Below the pieces are notes generated by a model, which searched no databases, was not told where the DNA came from, and saw only the letters and a program-made list of their open reading frames with translations. From Hyphomicrobiales bacterium (GTDB lineage: Bacteria; Pseudomonadota; Alphaproteobacteria; Rhizobiales; Beijerinckiaceae), in assembly GCA_900470095.1 (NCBI GenBank), contig UBZM01000002.1, positions 62,001 through 126,000 of the forward strand: DNA of 64,000 bases, read 5' to 3'. Shown piece after piece: positions 9,852 through 19,031 of the stretch. Within the stretch, counting starts at the first letter, position 1, and every line of letters starts with the position of its first letter. Made by a program: the position numbers and the translations under genes.

Positions 9852-10889
9852 ATGAAACGCTATCTCGACTATCTCTGGCCGCTCATCGGTCTCGTCGCGG
9901 TCGTCTGGTCGGTCGAGTTGCTCTGGGACAAGCTCAAGGCCGAGGCCGGCACGGACGCCTCCGTCCAGGCATTGCTGGAACAGGGAACGCTCTGGCAGAA
10001 CATCAAGATCATTGCGGCCGGCATCGGCCAGAAGATCGCCCTGATCTCGCCGGACGCATTCCTGCATGCGGCCCTCGCAACGCTCGTCGCCTACGCTGCC
10101 CTTGCCTGGTACGACCGCATCGCCCTGATCCATCTCGGCAAGGAAAAGGGCATCTCCTGGCCCTATATCGCGCTTTGTTCCTTCGTCACCTATGCGCTCT
10201 CGCACAATATCGGCGCCTCGGTCTTTTCAGGCGGCATGGTCCGATTCCGCGCCTATACCGCGAAGGGCCTGTCGACGGCCGATGTCGCTGTTCTGGTGGC
10301 GCTGTGTTCCTTCACCTTCGCCTTCGGAACCATTCTGCTGCTCGGGCTCGTCCTGATCGGGGAGCCTCAGATCCTGCGCCCGCTCGGTCGGCTCTCGCAT
10401 TGGTTCACCCTCGGCGACACGACTGCCCGGCTGATCGGCTTCGGGCTGCTTGCCTTCGTCGGGCTCTACACGGTCGGCTCCTGGCTGAAGTTCAGGCCGC
10501 TCAAGATCGGCAAGTTCGAGTTGATCTATCCCCGGCTGCCGGTCGTTGCCCGGCAATATCTCGCTGCGCCTCTGGAACTGATGGGTGCCGCTGGCATCAT
10601 CTATTTCGCGCTGCCCGACCAGGGGAACCCCGGCTTCTTCATCGTGCTCGGCGCCTTCCTCCTCTCCTTCTCCGCCGGGCTGCTCAGCCAGGTGCCGGGC
10701 GGGGTCGGCGTGATGGAAGCGGTGTTCCTCGCGGTCATGCCGGGCGTGCCGGCGCCGGCCGTCTTCGCGGCGCTGCTGATCTGGCGGCTGTTCTACCTGA
10801 TCCTGCCGCTGGTGATTTCGCTGCCGATCGTGCTGGCCTTCGAGCGCGGCCAGCTCAGGAAGAACACCCGCATCGCACCGCCACCCTGA
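9852..10889 (+). CDS. YbhN/UPF0104-type integral membrane protein (LPG synthase transmembrane domain family)
   Basis: This 345-residue protein has about eight hydrophobic segments and the family's conserved stretches: HNIGASVFSGGMVRFR, a GLLSQVPGGVGVMEAVF loop near residue 280, and a final ILIWRLFYL-like helix. It corresponds to the flippase-like membrane domain found in MprF and in stand-alone YbhN proteins, so it may move or bind lipids in the inner membrane; the actual substrate is unknown. The ATG at 9852 starts directly at the first membrane segment; the frame is open further upstream to 9735. It follows the DUF305 gene on the same strand after 150 bases. Confidence 0.82.
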   Translation: MKRYLDYLWPLIGLVAVVWSVELLWDKLKAEAGTDASVQALLEQGTLWQNIKIIAAGIGQKIALISPDAFLHAALATLVAYAALAWYDRIALIHLGKEKGISWPYIALCSFVTYALSHNIGASVFSGGMVRFRAYTAKGLSTADVAVLVALCSFTFAFGTILLLGLVLIGEPQILRPLGRLSHWFTLGDTTARLIGFGLLAFVGLYTVGSWLKFRPLKIGKFELIYPRLPVVARQYLAAPLELMGAAGIIYFALPDQGNPGFFIVLGAFLLSFSAGLLSQVPGGVGVMEAVFLAVMPGVPAPAVFAALLIWRLFYLILPLVISLPIVLAFERGQLRKNTRIAPPP

Positions 10890-10897
10890 CGAAGGAC

Positions 10898-10930
10898 GAT
10901 GCCGAAAACTGGGAACCTGCCTTCGGCATC
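10898..10930. repeat. Intergenic inverted repeat between convergent genes
   Basis: GATGCCGAA (10898-10906) and TTCGGCATC (10922-10930) form a 9-bp perfect stem with a 15-base loop between the YbhN-like gene and the convergent EamA gene. There is no T-run in either direction. It may be a dispersed palindromic intergenic repeat or a weak bidirectional terminator. Confidence 0.5.
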
Positions 10931-10948
10931 ATGTGCTCGAGTATATCC

Positions 10949-11836
10949 TCAGCGCCTGAGCGCGATCGCAGCCGCGCCGAACATCAGCACCGCGCCGATT
11001 GCCTCCGACGGGCCGAATGGCTCGTGCAGCACGACAACACCAGCTGTGACAGCGATGGCGGGGCTGACGAAGGCGTACAGCCCGGCATGGAAGGCTCCCC
11101 AGTCGCGCAGCAGCCGCATGTAGATGGTGAAGCCGATCAGCGAGCCGCCGAACACCAGGACGGCAACGGCCGGCCAGACCGGCCATTCTGCGAGAGCGCG
11201 CATGTCAGCCAGTGTGACGGGCTCGACAGCGAACGAGACCGCAGCAAGGCCGAGCGCGCCAATGATGGTCTGCCAGCCGGCCAGTGTCAGCGTCGGCATG
11301 GTGCCGGCAATCCGCCGCGTCAGAACGGCGCCGAAGCAATAGAGCAGCGTGCCAAAGGCCACGGCCGCCAGCCCCCAGATCTCCATCGGATCGCCATGCG
11401 CTGCGTTCCAGCCGCTGGAGGCCCGGGTCGCGAACAGAAAACCCAGCCCGATGAGCCCTAGCACGATGGCCGCAATGCGCTGTCCGGTGATCCGCTGCCC
11501 CTCGATCAGGCGGCTCGCGATCAGCGTATAGATCGGGATCGTCGCGAGATTGACGATGGCAGCGAGCCCCGACGGCGCATGGGCGGTCCCCCAGAACAGG
11601 AAAGTGTAATTGCCCGTGTTCACCAGAAGCGCGGTGATCAGCAGGCGGCGCCGCGCTGCCGGCGGAACCGCGAGAACGTCGCGCCCGGCCCAGAGCAGCA
11701 TCAGGACACCGGCGATCGTGAACCGCGCCGCGGCAAGGAAGATCGGCGGGACATGGGCCGAGCCAATCTTGACCGGCAGGAAGGTAAGCCCCCAGACCAG
11801 GCACATCAGGGCGAAATAGAAGGCGTTGCGCGACAT
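10949..11836 (-). CDS. DMT-superfamily (EamA) transporter
   Basis: The 295-residue protein has about ten membrane segments arranged as two EamA repeats; the first begins at the N-terminus (LMCLVWGLTFLPVKIG) and the second at about residue 150 (EIWGLAAVAFGTLLYCFGAV). VVLHEPFGPSEAIGAVLM is the usual end of the second repeat. Such proteins usually export metabolites or amino acids. The ATG at 11836 has AAGGA eight bases upstream and is preferred over a longer frame. It is divergent from the HTH-cupin regulator 147 bases away, the common arrangement of a transporter next to its own regulator. Confidence 0.87.
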   Translation of the reverse strand: MSRNAFYFALMCLVWGLTFLPVKIGSAHVPPIFLAAARFTIAGVLMLLWAGRDVLAVPPAARRRLLITALLVNTGNYTFLFWGTAHAPSGLAAIVNLATIPIYTLIASRLIEGQRITGQRIAAIVLGLIGLGFLFATRASSGWNAAHGDPMEIWGLAAVAFGTLLYCFGAVLTRRIAGTMPTLTLAGWQTIIGALGLAAVSFAVEPVTLADMRALAEWPVWPAVAVLVFGGSLIGFTIYMRLLRDWGAFHAGLYAFVSPAIAVTAGVVVLHEPFGPSEAIGAVLMFGAAAIALRR

Positions 11837-11983
11837 AACCCGGTCCTTAGCGATGCCGGAACGACAGGACCAATGCCGGATTGGCGACGGCTGCATGGGC
11901 GTGACGCAGGCGAGCGTCCTGCGCTTCCGCGCCGTCTGTCACGGGTTGCGCTCTGAACAACCTACTATAGAAGAATCAGCGCT

Positions 11984-12544
11984 ATGATAATGGACGACTT
12001 AACGTCAAGGCTTGCCGAGCGCATGCGGATCGAGCGGGAAAGCCGCGGCTGGAGCCTGAGCGATCTCGCCGACAAATCCGGGGTGTCTCGCGCGATGATC
12101 AGCAAGATCGAGCGAGGAGAAGCGAGCCCGACCGCTGTCCTGCTCGGTCGGCTTTCCGGGGCCTTCGGGCTGACCTTGTCGAACCTTCTGGCGCGAGCCG
12201 AGACGCCGAGCGAGTTTCTCCGACGCTGCGCGGATCAACCATTCTGGCGCGATCCCGAAACCGGCTTCACCCGGCGCGCCATTTCACCGGCGGGCGAAGC
12301 AGGCATCGAACTGGTCGATGCCGAGTTGCCGCCGGGCGCGCGTATCTCGTATCCCGCAAGTTCCTATGCTTTCATCAGGCAGCAGATCTGGGTGCGGTCC
12401 GGCACGCTCGACTTTCGCGAAGGCGAGACGACGAAGCAGCTGCAGGCCGGCGACTGTCTTGAACTCGGCCCGCCCAGCGATTGCAGCTTCAGCAATCCCG
12501 GACCGGAACCAGTGCGCTATCTCGTCGTCGTCGTGCGCCGCTGA
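11984..12544 (+). CDS. XRE-family HTH regulator with C-terminal cupin domain
   Basis: Residues about 8-65 form a helix-turn-helix (RESRGWSLSDLADKSGVSRAMISKIERG, read as two overlapping helices), and residues about 105-185 a small cupin barrel (SYPASSYAFIRQQIWVRSG, LQAGDCLELGPPSDCSF). HTH-cupin proteins sense a small ligand and control catabolic or export genes. The divergent EamA transporter is its likely target. Two ATGs (11984 and 11990) are in frame; the first was taken. Its stop is only seven bases from the end of convergent flhA. Confidence 0.88.
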   Translation: MIMDDLTSRLAERMRIERESRGWSLSDLADKSGVSRAMISKIERGEASPTAVLLGRLSGAFGLTLSNLLARAETPSEFLRRCADQPFWRDPETGFTRRAISPAGEAGIELVDAELPPGARISYPASSYAFIRQQIWVRSGTLDFREGETTKQLQAGDCLELGPPSDCSFSNPGPEPVRYLVVVVRR

Positions 12545-12551
12545 GGCCAGC

Positions 12552-14675
12552 TCAGACGCTTCCCACCGTCTTCAGCCGGACGCGCGGATGGATTTCACCC
12601 TGCGACAGGACGGGGGTTTCGCGGCGGAAGCGTTCGATGATCTGACGCACGAACGGTCGTGCCATGCCCGAGGTGACCAGCGCAGGCATCTCGCCGATAC
12701 GCGCCGCGTCCTCGAACTTGTCGCGGACCTGATGCACGAATTCCTGCAGGCGCGAGGGCTGCATGGCCAGATGCCGGTCCTCGCCCTGGCCGACGATCGA
12801 CTCGGCAAAGATGCTCTCCCAGGCCGGCGAGAGCGTGATGATCGGCAAATGCCCCTGCTGGTTCGAGAACTGGGCGCAGATCTGCCGGGCCAGCCGCACC
12901 CGGACATGTTCGGCGATGTCGCGCGGGTTCTTGATGCCGCCAGCGACTTCGGCGATGCCTTCGACGACGGTGGCGAGATCGCGGATCGAGATGCGCTCCG
13001 CGAGCAGCAGCTGCAGCACGCGCTGGATTCCCGTGGTCGAGATCTGGCTCGGCACGATCTCCTTGACGAGGTCGGCATGGTCCTTGGGCAATTCGCGCAG
13101 CAGTTTCTGCACTTCGCCATGCGAGAGCAGCTCCGGCATATGCGACTTCAGCACCTCGGTCAGATGCGTCGAGATCACGGTGGCCGCATCGACCACAGTG
13201 AAGCCGCGCAGTTGCGCCTCATCCTGCAGTGACGCGTCGATCCAGGTGGCAGGCAGGCCGAAGGTCGGCTCCAGCACATTGTGGCCGGGCAGGTTCACGC
13301 TGCCGCCCATCGGGTCCATGGCCATGAACTGGCCAGCATAGACGATGCCGTGCCCCGCATCGATCTCTTTGATCTTGATGTAGTAGTGGTTCGCCTCGAG
13401 CTGGACGTTGTCGACGATGCGCACCGCCGGCATCACGAAGCCGAGTTCAGCCGCGAGCTGACGGCGCAGCGCCCGGACCTGATCGGTCAGCCTGTCCTGC
13501 CCGCCCGCCGCGTTGACCAGCGGCAACAGCCCGTAGCCGATCTCGATCTTGAGTTCGTCGAGCTTAAGCAGATCGTTGAGCGTCTCCTCCTTGGGCGTGC
13601 CATCGGCGGCAAGCGGCGATGCAGCCTGCGCAGCCTCCGCCACCTGAACTTCCCGTGCCTTGGCGATCTGACCGAAATGGCGCGCGAGCCAGGCCGATCC
13701 GCCGGCTAGCAGCAGGAAAGGCAGCATGGGGATACCGGGCAGGATCGCGATCAGCAGCATCACTGCCGCCGACATGCCGAGCGCCTTCGGATAACCTGAG
13801 AGCTGCCTGCCGAGCGCCTTGTCGGCCGCGCCACGCACACCGGACTTGGAGACCAGCAGGCCGGCCGCCGTCGAGACGATCAGCGCCGGAATCTGGCTGA
13901 CGAGGCCGTCGCCGACGGTGAGCTGCGTATAGGCGCGCGCCGCATCGCCAAAGCTCATGCCCTGCTGCGCAACGCCGATGATGATGCCGCCAAGGACGTT
14001 GATGAAGGTGATGAGCAAGCCGGCAATGGCGTCGCCGCGCACGAATTTCGAGGCGCCATCCATCGAGCCGAAGAAATTGGCCTCGTCCTCCAGCGCCTTG
14101 CGGCGCTCCTTGGCGACATCCTGATCGATGAGACCGGCCGAGAGATCGGCGTCGATCGCCATCTGCTTGCCGGGCATGGCATCCAGGGCGAAGCGCGCCG
14201 CAACTTCGGCGATGCGGCCCGAACCTTTGGTGATGACCACGAAATTGACGATGATCAGGATGGTGAAGACGATCACCCCGATCACGAAATTGCCGCTCAT
14301 CACGAAATTGCCGAAGGCTTCGATGACGTGGCCAGCGGCGGCACTGCCTTCATGGCCGTGAGCGAGGATCAGGCGCGTCGAGGCGAGATTGAGCGCCAGC
14401 CGCAGCATCGTGACGATCAGCAGCACGGTCGGAAAAGCCGAGAACTCCAGAGGCTCCTCGATGAAGAGCGCCGTCATCAGCACCAGTACGGACAGGATGA
14501 TCGACAAGGCGAGGAGCATGTCGAGCAGCAGTGCCGGCAGCGGGAAGATGAGCACCACGAGGATGCCCATGACGCCGATGGCAAGAAACAGGTCGGGCCG
14601 GTTGAGGAAATTCCCCATGGCGCCGCCGCTGGGCATCTTGAAGCCGCCACCGGCGCCCGCCGCTACATCCGTCAT
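12552..14675 (-). CDS. flhA: Flagellar export gate protein FlhA
   Basis: FlhA is the large inner-membrane subunit of the flagellar type III export gate. The 707-residue product has eight N-terminal membrane helices (residues about 20-325), the FHIPEP-family signature region (SGRIAEVAARFALDAMPGKQ) and a cytoplasmic C-terminal domain from about residue 365 that binds chaperone-substrate complexes and FliJ. Length is normal. The ATG at 14675 was preferred over a GTG at 14687, which abuts the only purine-rich stretch. A CtrA-like box lies about 95 bases upstream. The gene stands alone, not in an flhB-flhA operon, and is divergent from a small exported protein gene. Confidence 0.96.
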   Translation of the reverse strand: MTDVAAGAGGGFKMPSGGAMGNFLNRPDLFLAIGVMGILVVLIFPLPALLLDMLLALSIILSVLVLMTALFIEEPLEFSAFPTVLLIVTMLRLALNLASTRLILAHGHEGSAAAGHVIEAFGNFVMSGNFVIGVIVFTILIIVNFVVITKGSGRIAEVAARFALDAMPGKQMAIDADLSAGLIDQDVAKERRKALEDEANFFGSMDGASKFVRGDAIAGLLITFINVLGGIIIGVAQQGMSFGDAARAYTQLTVGDGLVSQIPALIVSTAAGLLVSKSGVRGAADKALGRQLSGYPKALGMSAAVMLLIAILPGIPMLPFLLLAGGSAWLARHFGQIAKAREVQVAEAAQAASPLAADGTPKEETLNDLLKLDELKIEIGYGLLPLVNAAGGQDRLTDQVRALRRQLAAELGFVMPAVRIVDNVQLEANHYYIKIKEIDAGHGIVYAGQFMAMDPMGGSVNLPGHNVLEPTFGLPATWIDASLQDEAQLRGFTVVDAATVISTHLTEVLKSHMPELLSHGEVQKLLRELPKDHADLVKEIVPSQISTTGIQRVLQLLLAERISIRDLATVVEGIAEVAGGIKNPRDIAEHVRVRLARQICAQFSNQQGHLPIITLSPAWESIFAESIVGQGEDRHLAMQPSRLQEFVHQVRDKFEDAARIGEMPALVTSGMARPFVRQIIERFRRETPVLSQGEIHPRVRLKTVGSV

Positions 14676-14767
14676 CGACCAGCCCACTCCCCGTCGCGAC
14701 GCGGCCGTCAGGCAACCATGCCCCTCCAGCTTCCGCGACGATACCCGGCAATTCTTGCCGGGTTCAT

Positions 14768-14784
14768 GGTGAACGAATGGTTAA
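14768..14784 (-). promoter_or_regulatory. Probable CtrA box upstream of flhA
   Basis: On the minus strand this reads TTAA-CCATTCG-TTCACC, matching the CtrA consensus TTAA-N7-TTAACC with one mismatch in the second half-site. It lies about 95 bases upstream of the flhA ATG, a distance similar to the box in front of fliF. Binding is inferred from the match and the gene class. Confidence 0.6.
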
Positions 14785-14924
14785 GCCAGCCGGAAAATCG
14801 GACCGTGGAACCCCTTCCTGAATGGATCGTTATTGAACTGCCGCGTTCTGGCCCCATTCGACCGAACAACTCGCGGGTGGGGGCGACATACTGGCTTCTC
14901 TGGCCGACTTGATTGGAGATATTC

Positions 14925-15254
14925 GTGGATAGACGTTCTTTTGTTTTGAGCCTTTTCGGTGGCCTCGCAGCGGCCGGCCTTGGCGGAGCCGCCATTGCCC
15001 AGGCAGCGACGGGCAACGCCACCCAGACGCCGGAGATGCTGCCTGCGAACGAATTGAATGCTGTAACCAAGGCCGCGCTTGACCGTACCGATGCCGATTT
15101 CACTCAGGTGGTGGTCCGCGAACGCACCGTCGTCCGGCGGCCGCGTCCAGCCTACCGGCGTCCGGTTGTGGTGCGCGAGCGCGTCGTCGTGCGCCGCCCC
15201 GCCCCGCGCTATCGCCGTCCCGTGGTGGTGCGCCGAAATGTGATCGTGCGCTGA
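14925..15254 (+). CDS. Small exported Arg/Val-rich protein with Tat-like leader, paralogue A
   Basis: A 109-residue protein of unknown function. It opens with DRRSFVLSLFGGLAAAGLGG, which looks like a short twin-arginine (or Sec) leader ending near AIAQA. After a neutral middle (residues 30-65) the tail is a repeat of RRP and RPVVV units (residues about 66-109). The GTG at 14925 is chosen because GGAG is six bases upstream and the paralogue at 16924 starts with the same GTG-GAT-AGA-CGT-TC bases. A terminator-like hairpin follows at 15270. The protein is probably periplasmic, highly basic and wall- or polyanion-associated; that is inference. Confidence 0.7.
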   Translation: MDRRSFVLSLFGGLAAAGLGGAAIAQAATGNATQTPEMLPANELNAVTKAALDRTDADFTQVVVRERTVVRRPRPAYRRPVVVRERVVVRRPAPRYRRPVVVRRNVIVR

Positions 15255-15269
15255 GACGCTGGATTTCGG

Positions 15270-15300
15270 GAAGGCGGTGTCGGAAGGCACCGCCTTCTTC
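15270..15300 (+). terminator. Hairpin after the first small exported protein gene
   Basis: GAAGGCGGTG (15270-15279) pairs perfectly over 10 bp with CACCGCCTTC (15288-15297), with an eight-base loop and only a short TTC tail. It is placed 15 bases after the stop codon, consistent with termination or attenuation before the MFS gene. Confidence 0.65.
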
Positions 15301-15349
15301 ACATGAGGCGAAGCCATGACGGCACGCCAGACGATGAGGGAGGAGCGTC

Positions 15350-16792
15350 ATGCCGCCGCACCATGCGGCTCTGCCCGCGGTCATCGCGACGGACATCCCG
15401 GCTCGGCTCGATCGCCTGCCCTGGTCGCGCTTTCACACGCTGGTCGTGGTGGCGCTCGGGATCACCTGGATCCTCGATGGGCTGGAAGTGACCCTTGCCG
15501 GCTCGGTCTCGGGGGCACTGAAGGAAAGCCCGGCCCTGCGCTTCACCAACACGGAAATCGGCCTTGCCGGCGCCACCTACATCGCCGGCGCCGTCTTCGG
15601 CGCCCTGTTCTTCGGCTGGCTGACCGACAGGCTCGGCCGCAAGCGCCTCTTCAGCATCACCGTTCTTGTCTACCTCGCAGCCACGGCCGCGACGGCGTTC
15701 TCCTGGAATGTCACGAGCTTCCTGATCTTCCGCTTCTTCACCGGTATGGGGATCGGCGGTGAATACACCGCGATCAACTCGACCATTCAGGAACTGGTGC
15801 CGGCGCGCGTGCGCGGATGGGTTGATCTCGTCATCAACGGCTCGTTCTGGGTCGGAGCAGCCTTGGGCGCAATCGGAGCGATCGTCCTGCTCGACCCCGC
15901 CACCATCAACCCCGAGCTCGGCTGGCGGCTCGCCTTCTTCATCGGCGCAGTGCTTGGCCTGATCATTCTCATCTTGCGGCGCTGGATCCCTGAAAGCCCG
16001 CGCTGGCTGATCAGCCATGGCCGCGCTGAGGAAGCGGCCGCGATCGTGACACGCATCGAGACGCAAGCCGGCGTCAGCTACAGCACCAGTGAAGGCCTGG
16101 CGCAGATCCGCCTGCGACCACGACCGGCGACACCGCTTGGCGAGGTCTTTTACTCCCTCTTCGTGACGCATCGCCGGCGAGCGCTGGTCGGGCTGGCTCT
16201 GATGGTCTCGCAGGCCTTCTTCTACAACGCGATCTTCTTCACCTACGCACTGATCCTGACCGATTTCTATCAGGTGCCTTCGCATCTGATCGGTTGGTTC
16301 ATCCTGCCCTTCGCCGCCGGCAATTTCCTGGGCCCTCTGTTGATCGGCCGGCTCTTCGATACGCTCGGCCGACGCACCATGATCTCAGCGACCTATGCTC
16401 TGTCGGCGCTCCTGCTGGCCGGTACCGGCTATCTGTTCGCGCGGGACCTGGTGACCGCCTCCCAGCTCACCTTGTGCTGGAGCGTCGTGTTCTTCTTCGC
16501 ATCCGCTGCCGCAAGCTCGGCCTATCTGACAGTGAGCGAGACATTTCCCGTCGAGATGCGCGCGCTTGCCATCGCGGTCTTCTACGCCATCGGCACCGGA
16601 GCGGGTGGCATTGCAGGCCCCTGGCTGTTCGGCGCGCTGATCGACACCGGGTCGCGAGCAAGTGTCTTCGGCGGCTACCTGTTTGGTGCGGCCCTCATGC
16701 TAGGCGCGGCCATCATTGCATCGCTCTACGCGGTCCGGGCTGAACGACGCCCGCTGGAGAGCGTCGCCCGACCTTTGAATGCGGCGGATTGA
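15350..16792 (+). CDS. MFS transporter of the metabolite:proton symporter type
   Basis: A 480-residue, 12-helix MFS protein with WILDGLEVTLAGS in helix 1, GWLTDRLGRKRLF as the loop 2-3 signature, FFTGMGIGGEYTAINS in helix 4 and RRWIPESPRWLIS after helix 6, the wording of sugar/aromatic-acid:proton symporters. The second-half signature GRLFDTLGRR is also present. The substrate is not readable. The gene is flanked on both sides by the two small Tat-leader paralogues on the same strand, suggesting a functional three-gene group or a duplication around it. Confidence 0.88.
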   Translation: MPPHHAALPAVIATDIPARLDRLPWSRFHTLVVVALGITWILDGLEVTLAGSVSGALKESPALRFTNTEIGLAGATYIAGAVFGALFFGWLTDRLGRKRLFSITVLVYLAATAATAFSWNVTSFLIFRFFTGMGIGGEYTAINSTIQELVPARVRGWVDLVINGSFWVGAALGAIGAIVLLDPATINPELGWRLAFFIGAVLGLIILILRRWIPESPRWLISHGRAEEAAAIVTRIETQAGVSYSTSEGLAQIRLRPRPATPLGEVFYSLFVTHRRRALVGLALMVSQAFFYNAIFFTYALILTDFYQVPSHLIGWFILPFAAGNFLGPLLIGRLFDTLGRRTMISATYALSALLLAGTGYLFARDLVTASQLTLCWSVVFFFASAAASSAYLTVSETFPVEMRALAIAVFYAIGTGAGGIAGPWLFGALIDTGSRASVFGGYLFGAALMLGAAIIASLYAVRAERRPLESVARPLNAAD

Positions 16793-16923
16793 GCCCGCTG
16801 GACAGCGCGGCCGATGCGAGAGGGAGCGTGATCAGTTGGAACAATGCGCTGCGACACGCGTTAGCATCTGGCACCATTTCGGGGAGGCCGAAAGGGTGGC
16901 CGAAACCCTGTCTGGAGGACGCC

Positions 16924-17250
16924 GTGGATAGACGTTCGTTCATGATGACCCTGTTCGGCGGCATGGCCGTGGCCAGCCTTGGCGGGATGGCCAGCGCCGC
17001 AGCGGCCGAGCCCAAGCTCATTCCCACCCCTGAACCGGCCGAGGATGAAGGCAAGCTTGCTGCGGAAACCAGCGAAGCGCTGGACAAGGCGGACGCCGAG
17101 TACAGTTATTATTACAGGCGGCGCTATTATGGGTATCGCCGCCCCTATTATCGACCAAGATACTACTATCGGCCGCGGCACTATCGCCCTCGGTATTATT
17201 ACCGACCGCGGTATTATCGGCCCTATTACCGCCGTCGGTACTATTACTGA
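16924..17250 (+). CDS. Small exported Tyr/Arg-rich protein with Tat-like leader, paralogue B
   Basis: A 108-residue protein of unknown function, paralogous to the one at 14925: both start with GTG then DRRSF and a hydrophobic stretch with an LFGG motif. The leader probably ends near ASAAAA. An acidic linker (residues 30-60) is followed by a tail made almost only of Tyr, Arg and Pro in YYRPR/YRRR-type units (residues about 62-108). GGAGG lies seven bases before the GTG. The DNA of the tail is itself repetitive (tattat, taccg). A long Tyr-rich basic tail could cross-link or bind polyanions such as surface polysaccharide; this is speculation. Confidence 0.7.
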   Translation: MDRRSFMMTLFGGMAVASLGGMASAAAAEPKLIPTPEPAEDEGKLAAETSEALDKADAEYSYYYRRRYYGYRRPYYRPRYYYRPRHYRPRYYYRPRYYRPYYRRRYYY

Positions 17251-17271
17251 TCTCGTCGGGATCGCCCCGGG

Positions 17272-18636
17272 TCAGGCAACACTGACGCGCGCCTGGCCCG
17301 GCTCGGCAACCGCAATGCCGGCCGAGGTATATTCGCCGAGCTTGTTGCGTAGCGTACGGATCGAGATTCCGAGAATCTTGGCCGCATGCGTGCGGTTGCC
17401 GAGGCAATGGTCCAGCGTATCCAGGATGAGGTCGCGCTCGACATCGGCGACGGTCCGGCCCACCAGGCCGCGCGTGACGGCCTCGGCGGTCTGAACGACA
17501 CGGCTTGCGACGTCGTGCCCCGACGACGGGCCCAGCGTCTCGCCTTCTGGCGTCACCATCGCATCAGGACCGATCTCCGCCCCCTGGGCCAGCAGGACTG
17601 CGCGGTGAACCGTGTTTTCGAGTTCCCGCACATTGCCTCGCCAGCCATTGGCCAGCAATGCCTTGCGGGCATCGGCCGCGATCGGACGCAAGGGCATGCC
17701 GTTGATCTCGGCATATTTCTTCGCGAAGTGATCCGCCAGAACAAGAATATCGCCCGGCCGCTCGCGCAAGGCGGGCAGCCGCAGATGCACGACGTTCAGC
17801 CGGTAGAACAGGTCTTCGCGGAAGGAACCTTCGCGAACAGCTTCGCCGAGATTCCGGTTTGAGGTCGCGATGATCCGCAGATCGACCTTCACGGGCTGCG
17901 AGCCGCCCACGCGGTCGATCATCCGCTCCTGAAGCGCGCGCAGGAGCTTCGCCTGCAGACGGACATCCATCTCGGAAATCTCGTCGAGCAGGAGCGTGCC
18001 GCCATGTGCCTCCTCGAACTTTCCGATGCGCCGCGCGATGGCGCCGGTAAATGCGCCCTTTTCATGGCCGAACAATTCCGATTCCAGCAGATTGTCTGGA
18101 ATCGCTGCGCAATTCACGGCAACGAAGGGCTTGTCCTTGCGCAGCGATTTCTGATGCAGATGGCGGGCAATGACCTCCTTGCCGGTTCCGCTCTCACCGG
18201 TCACCAGGACAGGGGCCTCCGAGCGCGCAATCTGGCCGGCAAGCTGCACCACCCGCTCCATGGCCGGATCGCGCCAGATCAGGCTGGACTGATCGGCCGC
18301 AACCGCTTCCAGCACGGCCGCGATCAGCTCCGGATCAGGCGGCAGCGGCACATATTCGCGCGCGCCGGCCTGGATCGCAGCGACCGCCGCGCGGGCATCG
18401 GTCGAGGTGCCGCAGGCGACGATCGGCGTTCGGATGCGCTCGCTCTCCAACGCCGCGACGAACTTCGCGATCGGCTGGGCGACATCGATCATCAGCAGGT
18501 CCGCGCCCTTGGCACGCAACACCGCCAGGGTCTGATCGAGGCCGTCAGTATGGGTCACGGCTGCGCCGTGCGAGATGGCGATCTTGGCCGCAGCGATGAT
18601 CTGTCCCTTGAGACCGCCGACAATGATGAGGCGCAT
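17272..18636 (-). CDS. flbD: Sigma-54-dependent flagellar transcription activator FlbD
   Basis: FlbD activates class III flagellar genes with sigma-54 and, in Caulobacter, represses fliF. The 454-residue protein has a degenerate receiver (residues 1-115: no acidic pair at the start, only the central MIDVAQP), an AAA+ domain at about 125-355 (Walker A GESGTGKE, the sigma-54 contact motif GAFTGA, Walker [10 protein letters not shown]) and a Fis-type HTH at the end ([18 protein letters not shown]). The missing acidic pocket agrees with phosphorylation-independent FlbD. It is the last gene of the fliF-G-H-N-flbD operon, starting 44 bases after fliN. Confidence 0.93.
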   Translation of the reverse strand: MRLIIVGGLKGQIIAAAKIAISHGAAVTHTDGLDQTLAVLRAKGADLLMIDVAQPIAKFVAALESERIRTPIVACGTSTDARAAVAAIQAGAREYVPLPPDPELIAAVLEAVAADQSSLIWRDPAMERVVQLAGQIARSEAPVLVTGESGTGKEVIARHLHQKSLRKDKPFVAVNCAAIPDNLLESELFGHEKGAFTGAIARRIGKFEEAHGGTLLLDEISEMDVRLQAKLLRALQERMIDRVGGSQPVKVDLRIIATSNRNLGEAVREGSFREDLFYRLNVVHLRLPALRERPGDILVLADHFAKKYAEINGMPLRPIAADARKALLANGWRGNVRELENTVHRAVLLAQGAEIGPDAMVTPEGETLGPSSGHDVASRVVQTAEAVTRGLVGRTVADVERDLILDTLDHCLGNRTHAAKILGISIRTLRNKLGEYTSAGIAVAEPGQARVSVA

Positions 18637-18680
18637 GGCTCAGGCCTTTCCGGATGAGTGCGTAGCAGGCCGCGTGAACA

Positions 18681-19031
18681 TCACCGGTCGGCCTTGATAA
18701 TTTCGGTCATTGTGACGCCCAGGCGATCCTCGACGACGACGACCTCGCCGCGCGCGACCAGGCGCTCATTGACGAAGATGTCGATCGCTTCGCCGACGCG
18801 CCGGTCGAGTTCAAGCACCGCACCCGGGCCGATTTGAAGAAGATCGCCAACCGCGATCCGCGACGAGCCGAGCACGGCAGAAACCGTGACGGGGACGTCG
18901 AAGACCTGTTCCAGATCCTCGGCGGTCTTGATCGGAACGGGCCCCGAGCGAGCGACCGAGGCGGCGTTGTGGTCGAATGAGAGATCGGCCGGGCTTAGCG
19001 GAGGCAGGTTTAGATCGTTCTCCTGGCTCAT
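18681..19031 (-). CDS. fliN: Flagellar motor switch/C-ring protein FliN
   Basis: FliN forms the base of the C-ring with FliM and docks the FliH-FliI complex. The 116-residue product has an acidic/Pro N-terminal tail and a C-terminal SpoA domain at about residues 38-115 (VFDVPVTVSAVLGSSRIAVG, IDIFVNERLVARGEVVV, GVTMTEII). The ATG at 19031 overlaps the fliH stop (ATGA) and has GGAGG upstream, fixing the start; the longer frame inside fliH is not used. Confidence 0.94.
   Translation of the reverse strand: MSQENDLNLPPLSPADLSFDHNAASVARSGPVPIKTAEDLEQVFDVPVTVSAVLGSSRIAVGDLLQIGPGAVLELDRRVGEAIDIFVNERLVARGEVVVVEDRLGVTMTEIIKADR

Noticed and set aside
9677..11461. A 594-codon plus-strand frame overlapping the YbhN-like and EamA genes
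   Set aside because: Arg/Pro/Ala-rich composition of a high-GC shadow frame; both overlapped genes have clear family motifs in other frames.
16924..17250. CRISPR or DNA-level tandem repeat in the tat/tac-rich tail
   Set aside because: The repetition follows the codons of a Tyr/Arg-rich protein and has no regular repeat-spacer structure.
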